Part shown: positions 6,328-14,092 of the stretch, piece after piece
Layout of the letters: every line of letters starts with the position of its first letter
How positions within the stretch are numbered: the stretch's first letter is position 1
NCBI GenBank assembly: GCA_003480425.1
Contig: QUJA01000048.1
Span: 1 to 16,445 of the forward strand
From: Firmicutes bacterium AM31-12AC
Lineage (GTDB): Bacteria > Bacillota > Clostridia > Lachnospirales > Lachnospiraceae
Direction: 5' to 3'
Length of the DNA: 16,445 nt
Position numbers and translations under genes: made by a program
The notes under the pieces: model-generated
Database searches by the model: none
The model's input: the letters and a program-made list of their open reading frames with translations, nothing else
Told to the model about the DNA's origin: nothing

Positions 6328-8078
6328 TTATTTCTCTTCTCCAAATGCAACCTGCCTGTCACACAGCTTAAGTGCAGCTGGACGGTGGGTTACAATGATC
6401 ACTGTCTTATCTGTCATACTGCGGAGATTTTCAAGCACCGCTTCTTCCGTTCCGGCATCCAGTGCACTGGTGGCTTCATCGAGAAGCAGTACCGGTCTGT
6501 CAGAATAAATTGCCCTGGCAATCGCAAGCCTCTGCATCTGTCCCTCGGAAAGTCCCAGGCCACGTTCGCCAAGCAGTGTGTCAATCCCATGCTCCAGCTC
6601 TGCGATAAAGCCATCCGCACAGGCTATCTGCAAGGCTCTGTGAATACCGGTTTCATCGCCTGTCCTGTTCTTATCTGAAAATGTGATGATATCCCGGATA
6701 CTTCCGCTCATAAGCTGGTTGCCCTGCGGAACATAGGCAAACATGGAACGATCACAGCCATACACTTCTCCGGCATCTACTGTATACAATCCCATCATAA
6801 GCTTTAACACTGTACTCTTGCCACAGCCACTCGGACCGGTAAATGCCACAAACTCACCCTTTCGTATCATAAGGCTGTAATCATTTAATACGATTGGCAT
6901 AATCACATCTCCCTCGGTGACGACCGGCGGAAGGTATGTAAAATCAACATGGGACAAGCCGAATGTGCTGTTATCTGGAATATGCCTTGATTTACGGCTC
7001 TTGTCTATGCTTCCTGAATATTCTGCACCATTATCAATTGTATCTGCCATATATGCTTTATGTTCTGTCTGAACTTCACCTGTAACACAGCCTTCATCCC
7101 TATCACGCAGCTCATCCTTGGCATATGCCTCAATCTCCATCAGCCTCTCCGCACTCGCAAGCATAGCGAAATACTTCGGCAGATACCCTGTGATGTTGGC
7201 AAACGGGTTCTGTATCTGGCTGATGAGCTGCAGCATCGCCATAAAGGTTCCGTAGGTCATGGTGCCATTGTAGATTCCAAATGCCCCATAGACAGCTCCT
7301 AGCACATAGGCTCCGTTCATAACTGCGCCAAAACCGATATTGCACACATTGGAAAAATGATTCTTTCTCATGCGTGCTTTCTTGTGCTCGCTCATGTGGT
7401 TTTCAGCCTCAGTAAGGCTGTCTGCTTCCTTGCCAAATGCTTTGACAATCATCAGGCTTCCAAGATGCTCCTGCAAAAAGATACGGACAAGTCCATCCTT
7501 TTCCTGCATCTGCTTGTGCAGTTTCTTTAGCTGCTTTCTGAAAATATAAGTAAGCAGCACCAGAAGTATTCCACCAGGCACAAGGATATAGGCAAACCTC
7601 GGTTCCATAATAAGGATTACCACAAGTGCTCCTGCCATCTTCGTTACCATCCCGGCTACGCCCGGAACGATCGTGGCAAGCCCCTCTGACACGACAACAG
7701 TATCTGATGTCAGGCGGTTCATCCACTCACCGGAATGGGTTGCGGTGACTGCTCCGTAATTGTGTGTAAGAAGCCCTGCAAACAACCAGCTTTTGAATGC
7801 ATTCTCATAGGTTGCCTTAGCGTATTCTTCTAAGAATCGAAGAACTGCCCGGAGTGCAATCTGTCCTGCCACAAGTGCCGCAAAGAGAATACAATAGGTA
7901 AGCATTTTGGAGCTGTCATGTGCACTGCACCATCAATCAGTCCACGTAGGAGCAGGGCATAAAAAACACTGCTGATGCCAAGTACCATCTGCACCAGCAG
8001 CAGGAATATGATATATAATCTGCTTTTGCCTGCGACCTCGTTGATAAAGTGCAGGGCGGATCTACTATTTTTCATCAT
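6328..8078 (-). pseudogene. ABC exporter (fused membrane and ATPase domains), frameshifted near 7920
   Basis: Two adjoining frames together make one ABC half-transporter of about 582 residues, the usual length of a peptide/lipid exporter without a C39 protease domain. The first frame (8078 to about 7920) gives the start MMKNSRSALHF and the first membrane helix. The second (to 6328) gives the remaining helices and the ATPase. Counted from Met at 7905, the second part has Walker A GPSGCGKST (357-365), Q-loop Gln394, signature LSEGQ (452-456), Walker B VLLLDEA (472-478) and switch His507. A poorly conserved linker with mixed charges lies between the two domains. The frame is restored by removing one CA from GTGCACATGAC, giving GAVHDSSKML, so a dinucleotide slip is likely. 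It may be a real mutation or a sequencing error. The gene begins 14 bases inside the end of the peptidase gene, suggesting translational coupling. Its likely cargo is the 33-residue peptide. Confidence 0.85.
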
Positions 8079-8508
8079 GAAACTTCCTTCTGTAATAGCC
8101 TTTGATTTTATCCCGAAAATATAATACCGGTCTTCGTATAAAAAAGAAATCTACCCATATATGATAATATAACCTGTATGGAATTTCATCTACGGAATGC
8201 CACTTTCCGTGTCTGTAAAATCGAGTTACTATACCACGAATTTGTTCTGGATAAACATACTCCTTTTGCCAGCAATTATCACCATTTATAACATACATAT
8301 TCTCTTTTTTATATAACACCCTATGAATAACTCCCTGCTCGTTATTTCTGATATACATAACCACATCATAACGAACCGGAGGCTGCTTGATTGCATGAAT
8401 CTCAGCTACGCTGTCCGATTGGTATAACATTGGATTCATACTTATCCCTTTGGGTGCACTTAAATACATTCCATGTTTTTTTAGTTCTTCCAGTTGTGCT
8501 CGCCCCAC
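8065..8508 (-). CDS. S24/S26-family peptidase (signal-peptidase-like)
   Basis: A small protein of 147 residues resembling the catalytic core of S24/S26 serine peptidases. The serine motif is GISMNP, the counterpart of the SGxSMxP box of type I signal peptidases. The segment RYDVVMYIR corresponds to the GDIV strand. Where bacterial signal peptidases have a catalytic Lys, this protein has VIHRVL, and NGDNC follows. The Ser-His-Asp arrangement is that of the archaeal/eukaryotic signal peptidases. No N-terminal membrane helix is visible, though a hydrophobic YYHIWVDFFF patch is near the C-terminus. I chose the GTG at 8508 because GGAGG lies 6 bases upstream, within the last codons of the PqqD gene. 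Longer in-frame starts would overlap that gene heavily. It is the only candidate in the operon for removing a leader from the small peptide; that role is inferred. Confidence 0.75.
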   Translation of the reverse strand: MGRAQLEELKKHGMYLSAPKGISMNPMLYQSDSVAEIHAIKQPPVRYDVVMYIRNNEQGVIHRVLYKKENMYVINGDNCWQKEYVYPEQIRGIVTRFYRHGKWHSVDEIPYRLYYHIWVDFFFIRRPVLYFRDKIKGYYRRKFHDEK

Positions 8509-8509
8509 A

Positions 8510-8767
8510 TCATTCCTCCAATGCTCCAATGCCACGCAACTTCTCCACGATTGAATCCACATCCTTTTGCAGCACATCCTTCGGTGCATCGTATTTCTCA
8601 TACATAGCCTCAACGATCTGCTCTTTGGTAGTATCTGTTTTCAGGCACTCCACGATAAATGCAGCTGTCCTGTTGCTTCTGACAAGCCCTGCAAATGAGC
8701 TGGTTACATCAATCAAAACCTGCTCTCCATCGCTGTCATGTGTGATAAATGTATCTTTTAATCTCAT
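8510..8767 (-). CDS. PqqD-family peptide-binding protein (RRE-type chaperone)
   Basis: An 85-residue PqqD-like protein. In known systems this winged-helix fold, the RiPP recognition element, binds the leader of a precursor peptide and presents it to a modifying enzyme. The visible pattern is typical: a beta-rich start (DSDGEQVLIDVTSSFAGLVR), the conserved-looking NRTAAFIVECL helix, TKEQIVEAMYEKYDAP, and a final helix VDSIVEKLRGIGALEE. It starts at the base immediately after the kinase stop (TAGATG), with AGGAGG inside the kinase's last codons. It is followed at once by the peptidase GTG, so the three are translationally coupled. Standing next to an HPr-kinase-like gene, it resembles the HPr-rel-A arrangement of unknown function and the lasso B1/kinase pair. 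The nearby 33-residue peptide is its likely ligand, by inference. Confidence 0.88.
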   Translation of the reverse strand: MRLKDTFITHDSDGEQVLIDVTSSFAGLVRSNRTAAFIVECLKTDTTKEQIVEAMYEKYDAPKDVLQKDVDSIVEKLRGIGALEE

Positions 8768-9535
8768 CTATGATTCCTCCTGTTTCTTAAGTCTGTTCAT
8801 TCCTTCATAAGCCACCCTTGCAGCCTCGATATTCATGTTGCAGCCAAGCCGGTAGACCGGCACTACAGTAAGCATCCGATCAATCAGTGATAGTGTCTGC
8901 TTCATTCCGTCTGCTGATAAGCTTCTGTTCGTCTGCTGGACAATCATCGGATATGCGGCATGTGACTCTGCCTGCTTGATATGGTTTGTGGTGTCTCTTG
9001 TCAATATGCAGATGCCCTTTAACGGTACTGCAATATTTGTGCTTAATCTGTGCTTGCCATCCCAGGGTGTACCATATGCTGTCACGCCGGAGTCTGTGAT
9101 GTGAAGAAGCGGCTTATCATCGTTTACCATGACGGCACGCTCCCCGAAATACTCTCTCCACAGACGTGTATGGGTGGACTTGCCGGTACCGCTTTTGGCT
9201 GTAAAAAGATAGCCTTCGCCATCTACAGCAATGACTGAGCCATGAAAAAGCAGGGTATCGCAAGATAAGAGGTAATCTGCAATCTTGCGATACACCGCAA
9301 GTGTCTCCAGATAGGCATCAGAAAACTGCCTGATGGGAATGCACTCTTTGGTATCTTCTCTTGCAGATTTCTCACGCTCAAAGTCGATATCGGACTGAGT
9401 TGTGGCAATGTGAAAACACATGGCATCCTCTGCATCATCTGCCACTATATAATCTTTGCAATATTCTCTGATATAATCACAGACAGAACAGATTGTAAAA
9501 AGCTGCCCTGCCAGTCGGATTGTAAAGCTCTCCAT
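8768..9535 (-). CDS. HPr-kinase-like ATPase/kinase
   Basis: A 255-residue protein related to the catalytic domain of HPr kinase/phosphorylase. FHGSVIAVDGEGYLFTAKSG covers residues 97-116, and the P-loop is SGTGKST (115-121). MVNDDKPLL (136-144) holds the acidic residues that activate the phosphoryl transfer in HPr kinase, and GTPWDGKHRLS (155-165) is the next conserved loop. The HPr kinase N-terminal domain is absent. Relatives in paeninodin-type lasso clusters phosphorylate the precursor peptide on a C-terminal Ser. Others sit beside PqqD genes with unknown targets. The peptide encoded at 10438-10539 has Thr23, Thr24 and Ser25 as possible acceptors; this is a suggestion, not shown. AGAGGT lies 6 bases before the ATG, overlapping the end of the preceding gene, whose stop is 9 bases away. 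Confidence 0.85.
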   Translation of the reverse strand: MESFTIRLAGQLFTICSVCDYIREYCKDYIVADDAEDAMCFHIATTQSDIDFEREKSAREDTKECIPIRQFSDAYLETLAVYRKIADYLLSCDTLLFHGSVIAVDGEGYLFTAKSGTGKSTHTRLWREYFGERAVMVNDDKPLLHITDSGVTAYGTPWDGKHRLSTNIAVPLKGICILTRDTTNHIKQAESHAAYPMIVQQTNRSLSADGMKQTLSLIDRMLTVVPVYRLGCNMNIEAARVAYEGMNRLKKQEES

Positions 9536-9544
9536 ATATGACCT

Positions 9545-10369
9545 CTAATTCTGTTTCTTTTTCTTCCGGATAAATAAAACCGTTCCTGCCACTGCAATCG
9601 CTACTACAACTACCAGCAATATAATTCCCCATACCGACATACTTTGTGATTTTTCGGAGGCTGTATCTGCATTCGAGCTGATGGCAGTTTCGTCGGCATC
9701 TAAACCTTCATCAATTCCCGCAATTTCTGTTCCACTACTCTGTTTTTCTGTATCACTATTTTTTACCGTAGTGCCGTCATCTGTCTTGTTTTCTGTACTG
9801 TACTGCTCGGCAATCTTCTTTTCCTCTGTGGCTGTATCTACAGAGGAATCTACAGTCACTTTATACTGTGGTGCGACATTAGCTGTCGAGGTACTGTTAC
9901 TTGCTGTATTCTTTGTATCGGTCTTATTATCCTTTGAACTGGTCGAATCCCCTATGTTGTTGCTTTGACTATTATTGTTTCCGCTCTCATCTGTATCTTT
10001 CTTATCCGTATTCTCATTGGAATTCTCAATTTTGGTATCTGCGGAAGCAAGTACCACACTCTTTAGATTTCCTGCACCGGAAAATGCATTTGTATGAATT
10101 GTCGTAACTGTAGATGGTACGATTATCTTCTCTACCGAATTGCACAATAAAAATGCATAATCCTTGATTTCTGTTACCGCCTTGTCGTTGATATAGGCAG
10201 GGATTGTAACCTCTTTATCACTTCCGTTATATGCATAAATTGAAACACTTTCTCCATTTTCTTCGTATTGAAAATCTCCATAATATTCTGCCGCATATAC
10301 CTGTACACTTCCAAACAGACAAAGGAAGCAAATACATACTGCTGTTAAAATCATATTTTTTATCTTCAC
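9545..10369 (-). CDS. Membrane-anchored surface protein with an LRR_5/BspA-like domain
   Basis: A 274-residue exported protein. The signal peptide covers about residues 1-28, ending VYAAE. It is followed by a single LRR_5-like unit (about 30-110) with VTIPAYINDKAVTEIKDYAF and VEKIIVPSTVTTIHTNAF, the BspA-type leucine-rich-repeat pattern for binding partners outside the cell. Residues about 110-240 are a Ser/Thr/Asn/Asp/Lys-rich, low-complexity stalk. A helix (VWGIILLVVVVAIAVAGTVL) and the tail RKKKKQN hold it in the membrane. There is no LPxTG motif, so it is a membrane anchor and not a sortase substrate. I chose the GTG at 10369, 7 bases after AGGAG; a TTG at 10375 is too close to that site. 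A terminator-like hairpin separates it from the peptide gene upstream, so it is probably expressed by read-through. Ligand unknown. Confidence 0.8.
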   Translation of the reverse strand: MKIKNMILTAVCICFLCLFGSVQVYAAEYYGDFQYEENGESVSIYAYNGSDKEVTIPAYINDKAVTEIKDYAFLLCNSVEKIIVPSTVTTIHTNAFSGAGNLKSVVLASADTKIENSNENTDKKDTDESGNNNSQSNNIGDSTSSKDNKTDTKNTASNSTSTANVAPQYKVTVDSSVDTATEEKKIAEQYSTENKTDDGTTVKNSDTEKQSSGTEIAGIDEGLDADETAISSNADTASEKSQSMSVWGIILLVVVVAIAVAGTVLFIRKKKKQN

Positions 10370-10392
10370 AATCAATCTCCTCTGTAATTTTG

Positions 10393-10417
10393 AAAAAGCG
10401 GCGGTTTACACCGCCGC
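10393..10417 (-). terminator. Terminator/attenuator immediately after the small peptide gene
   Basis: GCGGCGGT and ACCGCCGC pair perfectly around GTAA and are followed on the minus strand by TTTTTC. A second hairpin (AGTTTTA/TAAAACT, 10421-10440) overlaps the peptide stop codon. The pair should limit transcription into the six genes downstream and raise the peptide mRNA over them, a layout common for RiPP precursor genes. Confidence 0.85.
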
Positions 10418-10437
10418 CTCTAGTTTTATAAGTAAAA

Positions 10438-10539
10438 CTAATCGTCTATTCCAGGAATTTCACCAGAAGTTGTAATCACATCTTCTACCTCAAATTCAAC
10501 AACTTCCATTTCAGCTCTTTCATACATTTCTTTTTCCAT
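10438..10539 (-). CDS. 33-residue acidic peptide, candidate modified-peptide precursor
   Basis: A short gene with a very strong ribosome site: TAAAGGAGGA overlaps the stop codon of the upstream GLUG gene. The peptide starts MEKEMYERAEMEVV and ends EDVITTSGEIPGIDD. It has 12 acidic and 2 basic residues, no Cys and no signal peptide. Y6-x2-A9-x-M11 resembles the Y-x2-P-x-L leader motif that lasso-peptide RRE proteins recognise. T24-S25-G26 resembles the lasso leader/core junction (Thr at -2, Gly at +1). After such a cut only GEIPGIDD remains. Similar DVITTSG-bearing short peptides next to PqqD/HPrK genes are, from memory, widespread in Clostridia. The gene lies upstream of the kinase, PqqD, peptidase, exporter and nucleotidyltransferase, and a terminator follows it. 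The coding call is strong on position and ribosome site; the precursor role is inference. Confidence 0.75.
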   Translation of the reverse strand: MEKEMYERAEMEVVEFEVEDVITTSGEIPGIDD

Positions 10540-10554
10540 TTCTAGTATCCTCCT

Positions 10555-13431
10555 TTAATCATTGTATGATGCATTCTTTAAGTTACTATATTTTATTATT
10601 CGCTTACCTGAAGAATCAGTATAAACAATATATCCTATGAATGTATATTCTGAATCAGTTATCATAGTCTTTGAATAGTAAAACTGATTCTTTACATTAT
10701 TTGACGATGCATTAATTGTGCTCATTGCAGAACGAATGACTACACCTGGCGTATTCATATCAAGCGTATTCTGTTTTCCACTTACATAAACAACGCCAAT
10801 GTCTACTAACTCATTCCCGCTAGGAATGTCATAGTTAAAATACATTGTGGCTTTTTTACTTACGCCCTGTTGCTTCACTGATATAATCGGCTCACCCATT
10901 ATTATCGTCGGCTCTTTTACTACCTCACTGTCTGCCTGCTCATAATATGCTTCCAATGTGGTATCTCCGGTGATGATGAAAGTATATGTGCTATCGTAGC
11001 TTACGATATTGCCATTTGCGTCCTTCCAGCCAACAAACTGTTTACCTTCAATCGGATCTGCAGTAACCGTAACACTAGACTGTGGAGCCTTTTGCTCTGT
11101 CTGTAAACCTACTACTGTTAATGTATAAGTAATATCCTGCGCCTTAAATACCGGATAAAGACTGGTATTCTCGCTAAAGGTTGCAGTTTCTAAATCAACC
11201 ACATCTTCCGCTGTTGCACCGCTTGCCTTTGCAGACCATCCAAGGAAGTCAAAGCCTACCTTTGTTGGTGCATTTACTGTAGTGGTAATCTTTCCTTCGC
11301 CTAAAACAAGTTTCTGGCTGTCCAAAAGCTTTCCTGACTGATGGTAGAAACTTACTGTCACATAAGCTATATCTGCGCCTTCATCTGTCTTAACCTTGAC
11401 AAATTCCGGTGTCAATGTCGCATCACCAATCACTGTGAAGCTATAAACAGCATCCGTACTTACCGTTGTTCCATAAATATCCTTCCAGCCTACAAATTCA
11501 TAGCCATCACTCGCTGTTGCTGTTACTGTTGCTTTCTGTCCATATACGTACTTTCCGTCTGATGTACTCGTCGTGCAGGTTCCACCTTCTGTGCTTTCAC
11601 ATATCACTGTATATTTTTCCTCATCAAGCCATGCATAATATGCATCCGGACTGTCAGCACCTAAGGTAAAGGTATATGTACTCTCTGTTCCTACAGATGT
11701 ATTGCCTGCTGTATCTTTGGTCCATTTTCCGAAAATGTATCCTACACTTGGTGTTACTTTAAGGGTAACGGTATCACCGTTTGCATACCATCCATTTCCT
11801 GATGCTATGCCTCTTGGAGCACCCGCATCCGCAAATGATATGACAATATTGTGATCTGCCGCTATCAGTCCATCTGCACCTACTGTAGATGCTGCAAGCA
11901 GCTTATCAAAGGCTGTTGCAACATCTGTATCAGAAGAAGCCTCTGTAATAGTATCTGCAACAACAATAGCCTTTCGTAAAGCATCAATAGAAGCTGTCGT
12001 GTACTGCACATCTGCATACTTTCCATCACTTAAATTCTGCTTAACTTTAGTAATTAGCTTTCCAAGCTGATTATAAGTTTTAAAATCTTCACCACCAACA
12101 TCACATTTGCCATCTAAATCTTCATCGGTGTGCTCAGCATAAGTCGGAGCTTTCTGTGTATTTGAATACGAATAGACCAAATCACCCGGTTTACCTTCAC
12201 ACCCCGGATAGGTTTCATTCCGATATACGGTATTCTCAACATCCCCTGCCTTTTTCAAAACAGGATATGTATCACCATTTTCGCCAAGTTTCTGCCCCCA
12301 GATGGAGCCATCGTAATCACCTTCTTCGGTTGAGCAGCCCTGTGACAGGAGATACGCAACTTCACCGCTTGCAAATTGTGCGGTGGTTTTGCCGCCATTT
12401 TCATCTTCTGTGTCTGCGAGGTAGTAGCAATTTGTGACTGGGCCAAAATTGTATCCACATATACCGCTTATATCAGTACTTGAGCTAGTAGCAGTAACAG
12501 TTCCTATGTTATAACAGTTTAAAATTGGTGCAGTACTACAACCACACACACCACCTACAGAAGCTACTTGGCCGGTAGCGGTAACAGTTCCTGTGTTATA
12601 ACAGTTTGTGACTGTGCCACTATTGTATCCACATATACCGCCTATAGTAGCAGATGACTCAATAGCGGTAAGATTCCCTGCATTATAACAGTTTGTGATT
12701 GTGCCGTCATTGCGTCCACACACACCGCCCACAAAATCATTCCCCTTGAAATAGGAATCAACAACTCCAACATTTTTTATGTTGCCATCAGCTTCTGAAC
12801 TTCCGAATAATCCAATACGTGTTGAATTATCATTAAAGTATAAACCACTTACGGTTTTATTATTTCCGTCAAACGTTCCTGAATACAGTGTTATATGATC
12901 TTCCATACAATCTGCAATCGGTGTCCAGCTTATAAAATCACTTCCGTTGGAAACGTTGCCCTCTGTATCGTATTGTAAAGAATCAAGAAGATTTTCATTT
13001 ACTGTGATGTTGGCTGTCAGAATTGCATTGGCTAATGTGTTTTGTTCAACTCCATCAAGAGTACCGTTTACAAGTCCTGCAAACCAGTACAGCTGACCTG
13101 CATTGCTGATTTCGTAAACGGTGTCTTTCGTGCTGTCATCGTCAATGTCATATTTGTCAGTTGTTTCAACAGCAGGCTGATATACGGTTGCATTGCATTT
13201 CGGGCAGTTTCCGAAACCGTTGCTGTTGAAAGTTATTTCAATACCCTCGTGCTTACACTCTTCCTCTTCCGTGGATTGCTGTTCAGTCTTTCCAGCACTA
13301 TCATTTGCCTGCACTGCAATTTCTGAATCATTCTCCTCTGCCATCACAGGCCCGGGAGTTACGCTGATTACTATGCTGGCACACAGAAGCATTGCCAGTC
13401 CTCTCTTTGCTTTCCTTGTTTGTTTCTTCAT
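10555..13431 (-). CDS. Large secreted GLUG/InlB-B-repeat protein
   Basis: A 958-residue exported protein. The signal peptide spans about residues 1-31 (basic start, hydrophobic core, VMAEE). A Cys/His cluster follows (C59, H61, C76-x2-C79). GLUG-type repeats fill about 205-337, with three regular copies of GGxCGxNxGTxTNCYNxGxxTA at 235-315. A FIVAR-like helical stretch is near 450-517. Three or four divergent InlB B-repeat/beta-grasp units span 526-835, recognised by VTxTAxxxGYEFxGWK and YTFTxxGDxTLxxxF patterns. A distinct C-terminal domain (840-958) ends in SNLKNASYND. There is no LPxTG motif or membrane helix, so it is secreted or held non-covalently. Such proteins are adhesins or surface binders in gut Firmicutes; the ligand is unknown. 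AGGAGGG precedes the ATG, and the gene starts 19 bases after the TetR stop in the same operon. Confidence 0.88.
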   Translation of the reverse strand: MKKQTRKAKRGLAMLLCASIVISVTPGPVMAEENDSEIAVQANDSAGKTEQQSTEEEECKHEGIEITFNSNGFGNCPKCNATVYQPAVETTDKYDIDDDSTKDTVYEISNAGQLYWFAGLVNGTLDGVEQNTLANAILTANITVNENLLDSLQYDTEGNVSNGSDFISWTPIADCMEDHITLYSGTFDGNNKTVSGLYFNDNSTRIGLFGSSEADGNIKNVGVVDSYFKGNDFVGGVCGRNDGTITNCYNAGNLTAIESSATIGGICGYNSGTVTNCYNTGTVTATGQVASVGGVCGCSTAPILNCYNIGTVTATSSSTDISGICGYNFGPVTNCYYLADTEDENGGKTTAQFASGEVAYLLSQGCSTEEGDYDGSIWGQKLGENGDTYPVLKKAGDVENTVYRNETYPGCEGKPGDLVYSYSNTQKAPTYAEHTDEDLDGKCDVGGEDFKTYNQLGKLITKVKQNLSDGKYADVQYTTASIDALRKAIVVADTITEASSDTDVATAFDKLLAASTVGADGLIAADHNIVISFADAGAPRGIASGNGWYANGDTVTLKVTPSVGYIFGKWTKDTAGNTSVGTESTYTFTLGADSPDAYYAWLDEEKYTVICESTEGGTCTTSTSDGKYVYGQKATVTATASDGYEFVGWKDIYGTTVSTDAVYSFTVIGDATLTPEFVKVKTDEGADIAYVTVSFYHQSGKLLDSQKLVLGEGKITTTVNAPTKVGFDFLGWSAKASGATAEDVVDLETATFSENTSLYPVFKAQDITYTLTVVGLQTEQKAPQSSVTVTADPIEGKQFVGWKDANGNIVSYDSTYTFIITGDTTLEAYYEQADSEVVKEPTIIMGEPIISVKQQGVSKKATMYFNYDIPSGNELVDIGVVYVSGKQNTLDMNTPGVVIRSAMSTINASSNNVKNQFYYSKTMITDSEYTFIGYIVYTDSSGKRIIKYSNLKNASYND

Positions 13432-13450
13432 ATACCACCCTCCTTATATC

Positions 13451-14011
13451 CTATCTCTTTGCAGCCAGTTTCAGCAGTTCCCTCTTTGCCGCCTGAATCT
13501 GCGGTTCAAAGAGTGCCTTCTCACCAAATATCATATAGTTGTTGATCGCCAGTATGGACAAATGCACATAGGGCTCAACTTCCTGCGTGGTGCATCCGAG
13601 TATCTTTGCAATCTGCCTGGTATAATCCGGATATCTGCCCGCCAGTTTTACTAAAGACGGCTTGATCTTGTCCCCGTATTCTTTTGATACACATACGCTT
13701 ACCAGAAAACGCATAACCGGGGATAATTCTTCTGCCATCGCTCCCAGGTGGTCCATCATGTTTTCGATGTCACCTAAATCTTCCAATGCCATCCCAAAGG
13801 CTCTTTTTTCAATGCGCTCAATGGCTGCTTCTACACAGGCAATAATGATTTCTTCTTTCGTCTCGAAATAATAATAGATGCCACCATTCTGCAAACCTGC
13901 CGCAAAGCTCAGATCCGTTGTTGTGGTTATGGTAAGTCCCTTTGCCACAAATACATCTAAGCATATCGGAATCAGTTCCCTGGTTCTTTGTTCTTTTCTT
14001 GATGTTTTCAA
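13451..14011 (-). CDS. TetR/AcrR-family transcriptional regulator
   Basis: A 186-residue repressor-like protein. The N-terminal helix-turn-helix domain covers about residues 8-55: KEQRTRELIPICLDVFVAKG, TTTTDLSFAAGLQNGGIYYYF and ETKEEIIIACVEA, the standard TetR pattern with the GxxYYxFxxKEEL-like helix. The C-terminal region (60-186) is the variable ligand and dimer domain. No ATG exists before the HTH. The TTG at 14011 is the best start, with AAGGA/AGGGAAG upstream. It is the first gene of the operon, 19 bases before the GLUG gene. A perfect 6-bp inverted repeat lies on the -35 box of its own promoter, so it probably represses itself and the operon until a ligand binds. The inducer is not predictable. 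Confidence 0.88.
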   Translation of the reverse strand: MKTSRKEQRTRELIPICLDVFVAKGLTITTTTDLSFAAGLQNGGIYYYFETKEEIIIACVEAAIERIEKRAFGMALEDLGDIENMMDHLGAMAEELSPVMRFLVSVCVSKEYGDKIKPSLVKLAGRYPDYTRQIAKILGCTTQEVEPYVHLSILAINNYMIFGEKALFEPQIQAAKRELLKLAAKR

Positions 14012-14092
14012 TCTTCCCTGTTCCTTTTCTATCTGTCGCTTCCTGACAGTGTTTTTGTGATACCTCGCTTGCCCACTGTTTCAATATAGAAC

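Noticed and set aside
10590..10620. Possible promoter (TATAGT with a weak upstream box) just before the peptide gene.
   Set aside because: The -35 box is poor and the region codes for the end of the GLUG protein; not enough to call.
12430..12740. Regularly spaced repeats that could suggest a CRISPR array.
   Set aside because: They are imperfect, in frame and encode the GLUG protein repeat; the intervening segments also encode the same protein pattern and there are no cas genes.
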